64,000 bases of DNA from Ricinus communis (taxonomy: Eukaryota; Streptophyta; Magnoliopsida; Malpighiales; Euphorbiaceae), in the NCBI RefSeq assembly GCF_019578655.1, contig NC_063256.1, positions 35,909,553 to 35,973,552 on the forward strand. Direction: 5' to 3'. The notes beneath the pieces are model-generated. The model was not told the origin of the DNA and searched no databases. It saw nothing but the letters and a program-made list of their open reading frames with translations. Position 1 is the first letter of the stretch. Each line of letters starts with the position of its first letter. Made by a program: the position numbers and the translations under genes. This document shows positions 50,705 to 62,550 of this stretch, one piece after another.

Positions 50705-51178
50705 TTAACTCAACCCGGAGATTTCGATCGATCTGACATCAGGTTTCTTGATTTCCTCCTTGGGAACAGTAACAGTAAGAACTCCATTCTCCATTGAAGC
50801 TTTAACTTGATCAATCTTTGCATTCTCCGGCATCCTAAACCTCCTCAAGAACTTGCCACTGCTGCGTTCCACACGATGCCAAGTATCATTCTTATCTTCC
50901 TTCTCCACATTCCTTTCTCCGCTGATTTGAAGGACTCTGCCATCTTCAATTTCCACCCTCACTTCCTCTTTTCTAAGACCGGGAAGATCAGCCTTGACTA
51001 TGTGAGCTTCTGGAGTCTCCTTCCAGTCTATGCGAGCATTAACGAAAGCGTAATTTTCACGAGGGACTAGTGAAGATGGAAATGGGAAGTCTTTGAATGG
51101 ATCCCACAAGTCGAAAGAGGAGAAGGGATCGAAGATGTTGCTTCTTGGGTTACTGAAGAAACTTGGAATCATTGCCAT
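50705..51178 (-). CDS. Class I small heat-shock protein (copy 1, inverted)
   Basis: ATP-independent chaperone of the Hsp20 family; cytosolic class I members form dodecamers that hold unfolding proteins. Single exon, 157 residues. The N-terminal arm [25 protein letters not shown] and [11 protein letters not shown] is of the class I type. The alpha-crystallin domain runs from about residue 50 to 142 with [15 protein letters not shown] and the conserved GVLTVTVPK. The C-terminal I-x-I motif is IEI. It differs from the other copies at several domain positions (RVEIEDG against KVEIEDD), so it is the oldest branch here. Convergent or divergent transcription with its neighbours is not coupled. Confidence 0.96.
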   Translation of the reverse strand: MAMIPSFFSNPRSNIFDPFSSFDLWDPFKDFPFPSSLVPRENYAFVNARIDWKETPEAHIVKADLPGLRKEEVRVEIEDGRVLQISGERNVEKEDKNDTWHRVERSSGKFLRRFRMPENAKIDQVKASMENGVLTVTVPKEEIKKPDVRSIEISGLS

Positions 51179-51299
51179 TTTTCTCTATCTCAAAAGAAAA
51201 AAGACTGACAATGGAAATTGTTTAGTTTAGTTGATTTCTAAAGACAGTAGATGGGATCGCTTCTTGCCAGTATCAATGGCGAGTTGTGGGGAATATATG

Positions 51300-51320
51300 G
51301 GATCAGTATTTATAGGAAGC
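51300..51320 (-). promoter_or_regulatory. TATA box of sHSP copy 1
   Basis: Minus strand CTATAAATA about 130 bp upstream of the start. An imperfect heat-shock element (gtctagaacttgc) lies near 51461-51473, unusually far upstream past a poly-T run at about 51387-51404. Confidence 0.55.
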
Positions 51321-51513
51321 AAACGAGAAATCTGGTAAATCCTTGGACAATCTTAGTGGGCATTTAGTCAGTGAATCGTCTGGGTTTTTTTTTTTTTTTT
51401 TTTTCTGGAATCGTCAGTGCTTAACTATGAAGGTGGTGTGGCCTTGGCTTTTCTCGTATGGTCTAGAACTTGCATTGAATATAGGTAGAGTGCAGATACT
51501 GTAATAAACATAT

Positions 51514-51544
<31 letters not shown>

Positions 51545-54021
51545 TTTGCTCATACTAATATATAATTATTAATAATTTTTTATTTTATCAAAAGAATAAT
51601 TTTTTTTATTTAAGTTTTAAATTTAAAATATTTTATTTTAATTATAAATATATTAATACTATAAAAAATAATTATTTTATATTTTATTTTGATAAACATT
51701 TAAATTTATTATTTTACTTTACTAATTTTAAAATTTAATAATTATAAAAATAATATAAAAAAATAAATTTTTAATAATATTAATATTATTATTTTATTTA
51801 ATTAATATTTAATATCATAATAAATTATTATATAACTACATTAAAATTAATATATATATTTTTTATTAAAATTTCAAGTGACGGGATTTTATAAAATATT
51901 ACTAAGTAGAATATAATAGATAAACATAATCTATTTTATATATAATATAAATTTAAAATTAATTTAAATATATCAAATAAAATTATATATTTTATCTAAT
52001 TATAATATATTTTCATATATTTTATTATAATATAAAGATTTATGTGATTACCGAAATTGATGGACAATTTATGCCCTATAACCCAGTTCTCCTTGCAGTG
52101 TTGGGAGGCAGGATATACGTGCAGGAGTCCCGTACTTTAGTTGTTTTGTCTTTCTTTTAATTTGAGATTATTATAAGATAAATTATAAAAATTAATATTA
52201 GATAATAATAATATTAATTAAATATTTTTATATTTATAAAAATAATTTTTATGTATATATTATATTATTGTCATGATTATTTTAAATTTAACTAATAATA
52301 TAAATATAATATTTTTATAAATAATAATAAATTAAATATTTTTAATGTCTTTTTAATTTTCTTTATACATAACTTTAAATCTTATGTGTTACAAATAATA
52401 TAAATATTAAAATGTATCAAAATATAATAACACATTAAAATATTTATATCTTGAAATTAAAAAATATATATATATATATATATTATAAGTAAATAAAATT
52501 TAAAAATTAATATAATTAATTTTTTTATTTTTCAATTAATCATAATTAAAAATTAATATTTTTCTACAGATGGTAAAATAAATTATCTATTAAAATTAAT
52601 ATAATATAATTTTTAAAAACTCTTTATGTACTAAAAATTCTTATTTTATTAGGGAATGAAACTAACTTTTTATATTTTATAATTTAAATATTTCATCAAT
52701 ATGTAATTTCATAATTTCATAATCAAAAATGTTATTTTTTTTTATAATAGACATCAATATTCATCATTTATAAGATAATATTTATTATTTAGGGTAATTA
52801 TGTTTATTTTTTTAATCAATTTTTAAATATTTATTGTTTTAGTGAAGGATATATATTATTTATGATCTACATGTTCATTTATTTGTTATGATCAAATCAG
52901 TAATTATAAATTTATATATGTTTCTCAAATGATCGTGAAATATTTATTTTAAAATAAAAATAATGTTGATTCTTTATGAAAATTAGATTTTTTTTGTGAT
53001 ACATATTGAAACAATTTTAGAATTGATATAAGTATTCATCATTTATAGGCATAATATTAATTAATTTGTTAATAGATATTCATTAATTATATTTGAACAG
53101 ATATATATATTATAGATATAATATAAATTATTTTTACAGTTAGTAAACAATTAAAATGTCAAACTAAAATTATCTTGTAAATATTTATATTGTGGTATAA
53201 ATATCTTTTTAATAAAATAAAATTAATAAATAATAAACATTTAGTACATTGTTTAATGAACATAAATTAATAAACATATAATATTGTATTGGTCGGACTA
53301 TATTACAATGTAGTCCTGCGTATATGGTATAAGGTTCAAAATTAATGAATATTGCTAATGTTTTAAGTATTTCACCATAACTGTTTTAGGCTCAACCAAT
53401 TTTATCTTTTTTATTTTGTAAAGTCAAATGCAGAATATTAAATTTTATGTGATGTCTTTAATATAATTTATTTAGAGAAATTCTACAAATTTTTCAATTA
53501 TTCAAATTTCTAGCATTTTAGTAGTTTTTATTCCAATTTCTTTTTATTTTTTAGTAAAAGATATATATTATTTTGGTTAAATGTGATTATAAGGTAGTAA
53601 TTATATATTTGATTCTCTTAAATGTATATAAGAAATATTGAAATATTTTTAGTAATTATTTGGAATAAATTCTCTACGGATTATTAGGATATTTAAAATT
53701 TGAAAATATTATTTAATATTTATTATGTAAATGGTACGCTTGCAAATATGGATGATTATATCCTCTTTTCAATAAGGTATATAGTTAAAGAAGAATTGGA
53801 CATTAAGACACTTGATTTACACTTGCTGATAATTTCATTAGCATTCTAATTCTTGGAAAGATGTGTTGCGCGGTGATTTGATTAAGTAATTAATATGTAG
53901 CTTTTTTAGTAAATAGTTTTTTGAATTTATATAAAAAATAATTTCATTGCCTTTATTTGATATTCATGAATCGGCATCGGCTTCTGAGAAATTCATTGTT
54001 TCTAGTTTCATTTGTGTTTAA
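51321..54021. other. Very AT-rich intergenic region
   Basis: About 2.7 kb, almost all A/T, with one (TA)n tract near 51512-51539 and old repeats shared in inverted form with 56100-56640. No gene. Confidence 0.5.
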
Positions 54022-54545
54022 GAGTAAAATACATCCAATTTAAATTTTTTTTCAGCTAATAATCCATTCAATTTATATACAAAGATCAAATAATCTAATT
54101 TAAAAATATTATTTTATTAATTTACTGATACAATATCTAGTAATGTTCTATATAAGAATGTGTTTAGCAAAATTTAAAATTCATAATTAATTGACTCAAA
54201 AATGACAAGTTATAAACCTATTTGTTAAAAAAATAAAAATTTAACTTATTTAATCTTTAAAAAATTAAAATTTGACTTATTTAATACTTATCATTTTTAG
54301 ATCAATTAGATTCAAAATTTTAATTTTGTTAAAAATATTTTTATTACAGTACGTCACTAGAAATTGTAATTAATAAATTAACAAAATTAATATAATTGTA
54401 ATCTTTACATTTCAATTAAAACTTAAAACTCTAATATTATTTTATTTTTTCAAGAGTTTAAATTGAGTGAATTTGACATTTGAACTCAGGGACTATTTAA
54501 TAAAAAAGTTTAGATTTGATATATTTAACTTTTTACGTAAATTAA
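54022..54545. mobile_element. Long palindromic foldback element
   Basis: The two halves are imperfect reverse complements almost to the centre near 54260. Matching pairs include 'ccaatttaaattttttttcag' with the right-end 'aaaaaagtttagatttga' and 'ttattaatttactgatacaatatctagta' with 'cactagaaattgtaattaataaatt'. Non-coding. It lies about 350 bp upstream of sHSP copy 2. Confidence 0.7.
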
Positions 54546-54697
54546 GATAATTTTATCCATTAACATATTAGCAAATATTTTTATTTTAATTTGTATTAAT
54601 AGAAAGATATCTTCATTTCAGCAAAACACTAAACTCATTGAATTACTTTTATACTTGAATTCAAAACAGTGAAAAGAACCCAAAGTTCGGATTCAAG

Positions 54698-54780
54698 AAC
54701 TTACCAGAAACTTCTTTGCTTTGCATTCGAAAGTCCAGCCCCCAGAAATTACTAGATGTCTCCCCAGCTCCGTATAAATA
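54698..54780 (+). promoter_or_regulatory. Heat-shock element and TATA box of sHSP copy 2
   Basis: AGAAACTTC (54706-54714) is a perfect nGAAnnTTCn core, with a further TTCGAA near 54727. TATAAATA is at 54773-54780. The arrangement, heat-shock element about 60 bp upstream of TATA, is typical for heat-shock factor control. Confidence 0.8.
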
Positions 54781-54894
54781 TCAAGCTTATGCTTGTCCCG
54801 CTTCCATCGCATTACCAAGAAGAAAAAATAACATATTACCAAGAAAACATTTTCTCAGCAAGCAATTAACCAACCAATTACAGGTCCTCCAAAG

Positions 54895-55356
54895 ATGGCA
54901 ATGACTCCGAGCTTCTTCGGCAACCCAAGAAGCAGCAACTTCGATCCTTTCTCCTCTTTCGACTTCTGGGATCCATTCAAAGACTTTCCATCTTCAATTG
55001 TCTCTCGTCAGAATTCTGCTTTTGTTAACACGCGCATAGACTGGAAGGAGACTCCAGAGGCTCACATCTTCAAGGCTGATCTTCCTGGGCTTAAAAAGGA
55101 GGAAGTGAAAGTAGAAATTGAAGATGACAGAGTTCTTCAAATCAGCGGAGAGAGGAATGTGGAGAAGGAAGACAAGAATGACACCTGGCATCGTGTGGAA
55201 CGCAGCAGTGGCAAGTTCATGAGAAGATTTAGGCTGCCGGAGAATGCAAAGATGAATCAGGTTAAAGCTTCTATGGAGAACGGAGTTCTTACAGTGACTG
55301 TCCCTAAAGAGGAAGTCAAGAAATCTGAAGTTAAGGCTATTGAAATTACTGGTTGA
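54895..55356 (+). CDS. Class I small heat-shock protein (copy 2)
   Basis: Single exon, 153 residues, same family as copy 1. The N-terminal arm is shorter in the serine run ([14 protein letters not shown]). The alpha-crystallin domain has [28 protein letters not shown] and [10 protein letters not shown]-x-I near the end is IEI. Intact, with a good promoter (see previous entry). The 3' flank (cttgtttagtttatgtgtggtacagg) is nearly the same as that of the pseudogene copy 3, which shows the duplication carried flanking DNA. Confidence 0.97.
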   Translation: MAMTPSFFGNPRSSNFDPFSSFDFWDPFKDFPSSIVSRQNSAFVNTRIDWKETPEAHIFKADLPGLKKEEVKVEIEDDRVLQISGERNVEKEDKNDTWHRVERSSGKFMRRFRLPENAKMNQVKASMENGVLTVTVPKEEVKKSEVKAIEITG

Positions 55357-55782
55357 GATACTGGTTCCTGTAAATCATATATATATAACTAATTTTCCTG
55401 TTCCTGAACTGCTGTCTGCTTAATTTTGTGTTTCACAGGTTATGCTTGTTTAGTTTATGTGTGGTACAGGGAGGTTGTATTTTAATGTAATGTTTGCCCG
55501 TTGAACTAATAAAAATAGCAGCTGCTTTTCAGTGATTCTGATGTGATTAAACAAACTACAATTGAGACAATGGAGCAATACAGAGAAGCCTTCCACGCAT
55601 GGAATTACAGAAAGCATTGGCTATTAGTTGTGCTTGATTCAAAATCCTGGATTTATTCCAACAATATGAGTAAAGGGTAGTAAAACAGAATTCAGCTGGT
55701 GAGAGTGAGAATGTTGAGATGAAAGTAACTAGAGATCAAATGATCAAAACCTTGTCTCATTCATTTAGTAAGGAAGCAGAGG

Positions 55783-55785
<3 letters not shown>

Positions 55786-55820
<35 letters not shown>
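55786..55820. repeat. (CT)n microsatellite
   Basis: About 35 bp of CT repeat downstream of sHSP copy 2. Confidence 0.95.
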
Positions 55821-55823
<3 letters not shown>

Positions 55824-57120
55824 TAAATCCACTGGCTATAAACAACATAGATGGTGCAACGATCCAAGGCTAGTGCTTTAATTATTCAGTACAATGTGGT
55901 ATAGATCATCAATATTAGTATAAATCTGCATTACATATTTATTATTTAAATGTTAAATATGTATCTTTTATTTATTTTATTTTATTAAAAAGATATTTAT
56001 ATCATAATATAAATATTTTATAATATAATTTTAATTTGACGTATTCTTTAATTTATTAAAAATATTCCAACAAACCATAAAATCATCTTTTTTTTATTAA
56101 AATAATATATATAAAAATTAAAGCTATCAAGAGATTTTGTAATTCATTCTCTTTACTAGAATAACTTTAAAACTATATCTTTTTTTATTAATAAAAGATT
56201 AACTAAAAAGTAAAATAAAACATATTATTAGAATATATCAAAATTAATTATTTATAATTGAATAGAGAGAAATTAACAAATTAGTAATTATTTTATCTAT
56301 AAATGATGGATTTTTATGTCAATCACAAAAATATTTTAATATCTATCAGAAAAATAATAAATCTAACTTTTATAAAACAATCAATATAATTTTTATTTGA
56401 ATAATATTTCATAGTAATATGAGAAATATATATAAAATTATAACTACTAAATTGATAAAAATAATTTAATGAACATACAAATCATAAATAATAAACATCT
56501 TTTATTAAAAAATGAATAATAAAAAATAAATATCATAAACAATAAATATTGTATCTATGAATAATAAATAATAAAGTCCATCATAAAAACATAATACTTT
56601 AGATTATGGAATTAACAATTACATATGGATGAAACTCTAAATTTGTTAAATGGGTACAAAATTAATTTCTTTCACTAATAAAGAAAATTTCTAATATATA
56701 AAGACTTTCTAAAAATTATATTATGTTAATGTTAATAAATAATTAATTTTATTAATCGCTAAAAGTATATTAAATTTTATTTTTCATGAAATAGGACAAA
56801 TAAAAAAGATTAAAGAAAATATGTTAACAACTATATAAATTTTTAAATTATTTACCTATAATATAATTTTTTTAAAATATATAAACACTTAATATCTTTA
56901 ATATAATCTTAATTTTTATAATTAATCTTGTCATAATTTTCTTAAATAGAAAAATCTAATTAAAATAGACAAGAAATATATATATATATTTTAAATCATT
57001 AATTTTATTAGATTTATTTATAATTGTTTGAATAAAAATTTTATTAATAGAATAAAATTTATTTTTTAAATAATTACATGCAAAATTTAACAATATTAAT
57101 ATTTTATTCTACTGATTATA
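55821..57120. other. AT-rich spacer between sHSP copies 2 and 3
   Basis: AT-rich non-coding DNA with old repeats related in inverted form to 52650-53300. No gene. Confidence 0.4.
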
Positions 57121-57194
57121 TAAATTTTTCCTAATAGCAAGAGGAAAGCCCAATCAGACTAGAGGCTTCCTAGAAAGCCTCAATGCTACAGAAA

Positions 57195-57285
57195 TATACT
57201 GGAAAGTTCATTAGCTAAAACCCAATCAGATTGCTCCAGAAAGAACAGGATATCTCCTCCTGCCGAATTTAAATATTCAACCTAC
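57195..57285 (+). promoter_or_regulatory. Decayed promoter of sHSP copy 3
   Basis: The heat-shock core GGAAAGTTC (57201-57209) is retained, as is 'ccagaaagaac' near 57236. At the position of TATAAATA in copy 4 this copy has TTTAAATA (about 57269-57276). Confidence 0.6.
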
Positions 57286-57372
57286 CTTCTTGCTTCATCT
57301 CAACAGAAGAACAAGAACGATCTAAAACTAAACAATCTTCATCTCAAACTAAAATCCCTTCAGAGTTAAAAG

Positions 57373-57845
57373 ATGGCAATGATTCCAAGCTTCTTTGGTA
57401 ACCCAAGAAGCAACATCTTCGATCCCTTCTCCAACTTCGATCTTTGGGATCCATTCAAAGACTTCCCCTTTCCTTCTTCATCTTCATTCGTCTCTCGTGA
57501 GAATTCTGCGTTTGTGAATGCTCGCATAGATTGGAAGGAGACTCCAGAAGCTCACATATTCAAGGCTGATCTTCCTGGGCTTAAAAAGAGGAAGTGAAAG
57601 TGGAAATTGAAGATGACAGAGTTCTTCACATCAGCGGAGAGAGGAATGTGGAGAAGGATGACAAGAATGACACCTGGCATCGTGTGGAACGCAGCAGTGG
57701 CAAGTTCTTAAGAAGGTTTAGGCTGCCGTAGAATGCAAAGATGGATCAGGTTAAAGCTTCTATGGAGAACGGAGTTCTTACAGTGATTGTCCCTAAAGTG
57801 GAAGTCAAGAAACCTGAAGTTAAGGCTATTGATATTTCTGGTTGA
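57373..57845 (+). pseudogene. Class I sHSP pseudogene (copy 3)
   Basis: The first 70 or so codons match copies 2 and 4 ([25 protein letters not shown]). A 1-bp deletion in the codons for LKKEEV (about 57588, 'aaaaagagg' against 'aaaaaggagg') shifts the frame to a TGA at 57595-57597. Further on, in the old frame, a GAG in LPENAK has become TAG (about 57729), and there are other changes (LQISGER to LHISGER, TVTVPKE to TVIVPKV). The old stop TGA is at 57843-57845. The alpha-crystallin domain cannot be made. Confidence 0.95.
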
Positions 57846-58503
57846 GATACTGTTTCTTGTAAATCATAAATTACCTGGTCCTGAAGTGCTGTCTGCTTAA
57901 TTTTGTATTTTACAGGTTATGCTTGTTTAGTTTATGTGTGGTACAGGAACTGAGGTTATATTTAATGTAATGTTTGTCCATTGAGCTAATAAAAATAGCA
58001 CCTGCTGTTGTAAATCATAATTGTATTTAGTGATTCTGATGTGATTAAACAAACTACAATCGATACAATGGAACAATACAGAAAAGCCTTCCACACATGG
58101 AGTTACAGGAAGCATTGGTTATTAGTTGTATTTGATTCAAAATTCTGGATTTTTTCCAATAATATGAATAAAGGGTAGTAAACCAAAATTCCCTGCTCAT
58201 TTGTCCTTTTGCTTTTTTTTTTTTTGTTTTTTTTTTTTTGTCGGAATATAAAATTTTGGAATGAAAGTAGAATACATAACAGTGATGGATCACAGTTGAT
58301 ATTCTGGTACTTAAGTATTTCACATTCCATGCTAAATATACATTCATTCTGATCATAACAAGAGTTCTTTACGTGTGACAATTTGGTGCCTGCTTGTTAT
58401 GTATATGTCATTTTATCAGATTGAGGAATTTCTGATCTAGGCAAAGATCTGAACCGAAAGCATTCAAGTCCTGATAAACCTAACAAAAGTTGTCACCACA
58501 TTT

Positions 58504-58605
58504 CTAACGAGGGTCTTGTCGCAGCTTTGCCATTGCAATCATTGCTCGAACAGTCCAACTCCAGCTTCTCCGGAAACCTCCCCGACAAAAATTTGAGCTT
58601 GCTCA
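58504..58605 (-). pseudogene. Degenerate copy of an unidentified C-terminal exon
   Basis: The minus strand reads TVRAMIAMAKLRQDPR then stop at 58504-58506, with a frameshift just before it. It pairs with the better-preserved exon at 62445-62550. Identity unknown. Confidence 0.4.
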
Positions 58606-58828
58606 ACAAGGAGAGGAACAAAACTTTGGTTTGTTTGATAATCGAGGAATCGAGGAATCAATGAATCTTTTCCCAAATTTCAGCGTATGAAAGCGCCAAG
58701 AGTAGTTAGGCAGGAGGAGCCATGAATATTCCACATGGGTTTCCACCTTTCAGAATTTGACCCCGTACAAAAAATAATACAGGAGGAAGATCCTAGCTTC
58801 TATTTATTGTTTGGACTGTCTCTCCCAT

Positions 58829-59150
58829 GATAATAATATAAATAATTACTGAATTTTACTCTTAGTTTTATTTTAGTCATAAAATCTTAATTTATTTCAT
58901 TTCAATTATTCAACTTTAATTTTGATTGTAATTTTAATTTTAATCACTTCGTCAATAAGAATTGACCTTGTCATATTCTTTTTTATTACTCTTTTTTTAT
59001 TAATTATTTTTGCCACGTTTCAATCTTTTATTTGTGAAATGACTAAATTAAAATAAAATTAAAATTGGATGACTGAAACAAAATGAATTAATATTTTGTA
59101 ACTAAAATAAAACTAAATATAAAATTCAGTGACAATTTATATCATTATTC
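58829..59150. mobile_element. MITE with about 90-bp inverted ends
   Basis: The left arm (from 58829, through 'attactgaatttta', 'agttttattttagtcataaaat', 'catttcaattattcaactttaatttt') and the reverse complement of the right arm (ending 59150) match at most positions. About 322 bp, non-coding. Ends are approximate. Confidence 0.75.
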
Positions 59151-59739
59151 CGAGAAATATTAAATAGCTCTCCCACAATTAGAGTTTAAATCTTGAAAAT
59201 TTTACAAGAGAGGATATTCTCTAGTAATCTTAAATTTCATGACTAACAATTGGATGCTTTTGAAGTTAACACTTGCATTTTTTACAACCCAATAAAGTGT
59301 TTAGGGATTCAATTTCCCACACAGTCACAAGAATACTCATTGCAAAATTGTAGTTTATGGGGTTAGCTGAACGTGACCTTATGATGTAATTTAGATGGGT
59401 TTTTTGGTACATAAATCCTGTGAGATGAAACTATGTGTTTTTCTTTGTAGAGTTTGCTAAACTTGCAAAGATATTGTTTGTTCAGTGAATTTGATGGACA
59501 ATTTCCGTAACAAATTCAAGCTTAGCCCACAGGACGGACCAGTTCTTACTGCATTTCGAAAAGTTTAAGGACTTTTACTGATTTACGGGAAAGGCGCATG
59601 GTAAATTTCTTTTTTTACGGTCAATTCTTTTAACTATTATTTTTTTTTTAAAATTTTGCTTTTTTCGTTGCAAATTTTTTAATTTATGCTGTTCTTTTAA
59701 TTGCATTGTTATATTTTTGCATTATAATAGTTCTCATAA

Positions 59740-60960
59740 TTATGCAGACACCACGACAATTAGAAAAATGAGATCTAAAGAAGCTCATCCCTCTTGAATG
59801 GGCAACAAACTATGAGAAATTTTACTAATCTCAGAATAAGCATATTCAAGCTACAGATCCCTTTTTTATCAAGAAAAAAGATGGTACCGTAAAAACCATC
59901 TTCAAAAAAAACTGAAAAAATTTCATCTTCCTCTCCGTCCATCTTTTAAGCATCAATGATACAACCGGTCCCATCTCCAAAACCTGAAAAGGGACTTCCG
60001 GTACATAGCTTTTCACCCTCCGGATGCTATGTCTATCCGATCAAAATCAATGGCCACTTTATTTGGGACATAGATCCTTCGAAATGTGACCTATGATGCA
60101 ACTGTGCAGAGGAACTATGAGAACCATGTTTCTAGAAACCTAAATCTGAAAAATCCAGACTGATTCCAAATGTATTCTACAGTTCTCCATGTTCACACAG
60201 GAAGCCCAGACGCGATGTTTAGGACCCAGATGGTGCATCAAAAGTAAGGACTCATTTACCTATTTATGAAGAGGCACTAGAGATTTTACAAAAGGTAGAC
60301 CACCTTCCAATAAAGTTTCTCCCCCATTTTATCACGCAAAAATACAAACTCCCGTGTCCATAGTCCTATCTGTCCAAAGTTGTTTTATGCTTCAGGACCA
60401 TGATTTTCCTCCTTTAGAAAAGTCAGAAAATATGAGATCTGAAGTCACCTCTTCAAAAGTGGCTCTTTCTGGACAGATTGAAAAGCTCACTCAAGCAGGA
60501 GAAGTGCTAAACTGGCAAACTTCTAATGCTCTAGCCTAGAACACGTACCTGAAAAAGATCGATGGTAAGTTAGACTAGGCCTTACATTTCTCCCAGAAGT
60601 TAGATCAGAAGTTGGACATCTTTTCTTAAGAGTACTCTAACTGTATTCCTCCTCACCTCAACAACTAATCTTTCGATAATCTTCATGGCCTCTACGTCTT
60701 CAAAAAAGCCTCTGCAACCTCCCTCACCACCAGACCTAGCTCTTGCCATATCCGAGTGCCCGACTCTTCTACAACAATGCCTCATCGAGCCCACAACCTC
60801 ACAATGGGTCTGTCAAGCCTTTTACGTGGAAAAAAAATCTGAAAAACTAAGAGGAAAAAAGAAACTTGTTATTAATTACAAGCCTTTGAATCATGTCTTG
60901 TAAGACAACAAGTTTCCTCTTACTCGTATTTCGAATATTAAACATAAAAGTATAAAATAA
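59740..60960 (+). other. Endogenous pararetrovirus (Caulimoviridae) remnant
   Basis: Decayed viral polyprotein pieces integrated in the nuclear genome. 59800-60100 resembles the movement/capsid part of Petuvirus- or Florendovirus-like polyproteins, with many stops. 60354-60539 is a short open piece (around VLNWQTSNALA) of the coiled-coil region. 60685-60903 carries the start of the reverse transcriptase domain (SQWVCQAFYVEKKSE, KKLVINYKPLN) and stops at 60901-60903 before the catalytic motif. There is no RNase H or intergenic promoter region. The remnant is truncated and full of stops and frameshifts, so not functional. Confidence 0.75.
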
Positions 60961-61156
60961 ATATAATAAATCTACATTATTTGATTGATTTTAATAATAT
61001 AAGTTAAAATAATATATATTTTTAATTTTTTATTATTTATTACTTTGAAGTTGGATTATAAATAGTGCTGGAATGAAGCCCATTATATATAAATAAGACC
61101 TCGCTGATCACGAGTAGAGGCTTCTTACAAAGCCTCAATACGACAAGACTTTACTA

Positions 61157-61246
61157 GAAAGTTCATTAACTAAAAAAAAAAACAGAAAAAAGACAACCAA
61201 CCAGATGGCTCCAGAAAGAACATATCTCCTCTGCCTACTATAAATA
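61157..61246 (+). promoter_or_regulatory. Heat-shock element and TATA box of sHSP copy 4
   Basis: TAGAAAGTTCA (61155-61165) is a perfect GAAnnTTC core and 'ccagaaagaac' follows near 61211. TATAAATA is at 61239-61246, about 100 bp upstream of the start codon. Confidence 0.8.
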
Positions 61247-61348
61247 TTCAACCCATCTCCCTGCTTCGAAGCAGGAAGCAATTTATAGCTACATTTTGCA
61301 AGAACAACTCAAAACAATTTCAAACTAAAACCCCTTTGGAATTAAAAG

Positions 61349-61825
61349 ATGGCAATGATTCCAAGCTTCTTTGGTAACCCAAGAAGCAGCATCTTCGATC
61401 CCTTCTCCTCTTTCGATCTCTGGGATCCATTCAAAGACTTCCCATTTCCTTCTTCATCTTCCCTCGTCTCTCGTGAGAATTCTGCATTTGTGAATGCCCG
61501 CATGGACTGGAAGGAGACTCCAGAAGCTCATGTTTTCAAGGCTGACCTTCCGGGGCTTAAAAAGGAGGAAGTGAAAGTAGAAATCGAAGATGACAGAGTT
61601 CTTCAAATCAGCGGAGAAAGGAATGTGGAGAAGGAAGACAAGAATGATACTTGGCATCGTGTGGAGCGCAGCAGAGGCAAGTTTTTGAGGAGGTTTAGGC
61701 TACCGGAGAATGCGAAGATGGATCAAATTAAAGCTTCAATGGAGAATGGAGTACTCACTGTCACTGTTCCAAAAGATCAGGAAATGAAGAGACCTGATGT
61801 TAAGGGTATTGAGATTTCTGGTTGA
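61349..61825 (+). CDS. Class I small heat-shock protein (copy 4)
   Basis: Single exon, 158 residues, intact. Same layout as copies 1 and 2: N-terminal arm with [12 protein letters not shown] and a serine run, [57 protein letters not shown], and C-terminal IEI. Closest to pseudogene copy 3 in both N-terminal arm and 5' flank (57120-57372 against 61090-61348), so these two arose by the most recent duplication. The promoter carries heat-shock elements and a canonical TATA box. Expected to be cytosolic and heat-induced. Confidence 0.97.
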   Translation: MAMIPSFFGNPRSSIFDPFSSFDLWDPFKDFPFPSSSSLVSRENSAFVNARMDWKETPEAHVFKADLPGLKKEEVKVEIEDDRVLQISGERNVEKEDKNDTWHRVERSRGKFLRRFRLPENAKMDQIKASMENGVLTVTVPKDQEMKRPDVKGIEISG

Positions 61826-62444
61826 GATACTGCTGTATTTTTAAATTACATGAAAAATGGTGTATAAAAAATAAGAAGTTGTGTCTGTTATTTCTGGATT
61901 TTAACAGGTTATGCTTGTTTGTTCTAAGTGAGATGGCATTTATTATAATGCTTGTTTATTGATCTAATAGATACACATTGCATCTTTGTAATTCATAATT
62001 GTGTTTATTTATAGTGATCTGATTAAGCAAATTACGATAAGAGTATGAGCCAATGGGACAATATACAGAATACTACTAATAAATGGTTATTCTTGATCCA
62101 AATTCTGCATTTGTTCCAACAAAATGAATAAAAATAGTACCAAACCCTAATATCTGTTTTTTTTTTTTTTTGTTTCAGTGTCTCAGATTCTCTGAAACTG
62201 GGTATTCTGAAAATGTACCGGAAGTATAAGCAGGAAGTGAAGGCTGAAATGGTTTCCCAAGCAACATTTCCAAAATTTACTTATAACACAAATTCTTCAT
62301 TCTTCTTTATATTAAAATACACACAAAAGTGATGCTCTGTACACACACATTATAAAGTTATATGATAACATGGAAACATGCACAACATTGTCAATTTATC
62401 CTATTCAAGAATTCAGATTTAGGCATAGTTCCACTTTCCTATCT

Positions 62445-62550
62445 TCAGGAACTTGTCACAGCTTTTGCTGTTGTAATCATTGCTCTGACAGTCCCAACTC
62501 TTTTATCTTCTTCAACCCTTCTGCTAGATGTTGTTATTCTCTTGTTTGGG
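62445..62550 (-). CDS. Candidate C-terminal exon of an unidentified gene
   Basis: Minus strand: acceptor CTCACAG|C (62551) followed by 35 codons ending in TGA at 62445-62447, with RRVEEDKRVGTVRAMITTAK near the end. The sequence is basic and has no hydrophobic segment. A degenerate second copy with TVRAMI lies at 58504. I could not join it to an upstream exon; it could itself be a relic. Upstream minus-strand frames (around 62922-63171) contain a hydrophobic N terminus but no clear link. Confidence 0.3.

Noticed and set aside
50807..51070. Plus-strand 87-codon frame opposite sHSP copy 1
   Set aside because: Antisense shadow of the sHSP coding sequence; similar shadows lie opposite the other copies.
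51540..53700. Apparent inverted repeats in extremely AT-rich DNA
   Set aside because: With almost only A and T, short matches in both orientations occur by chance; only the similarity to 56100-56640 seems more than that, and I could not bound it.
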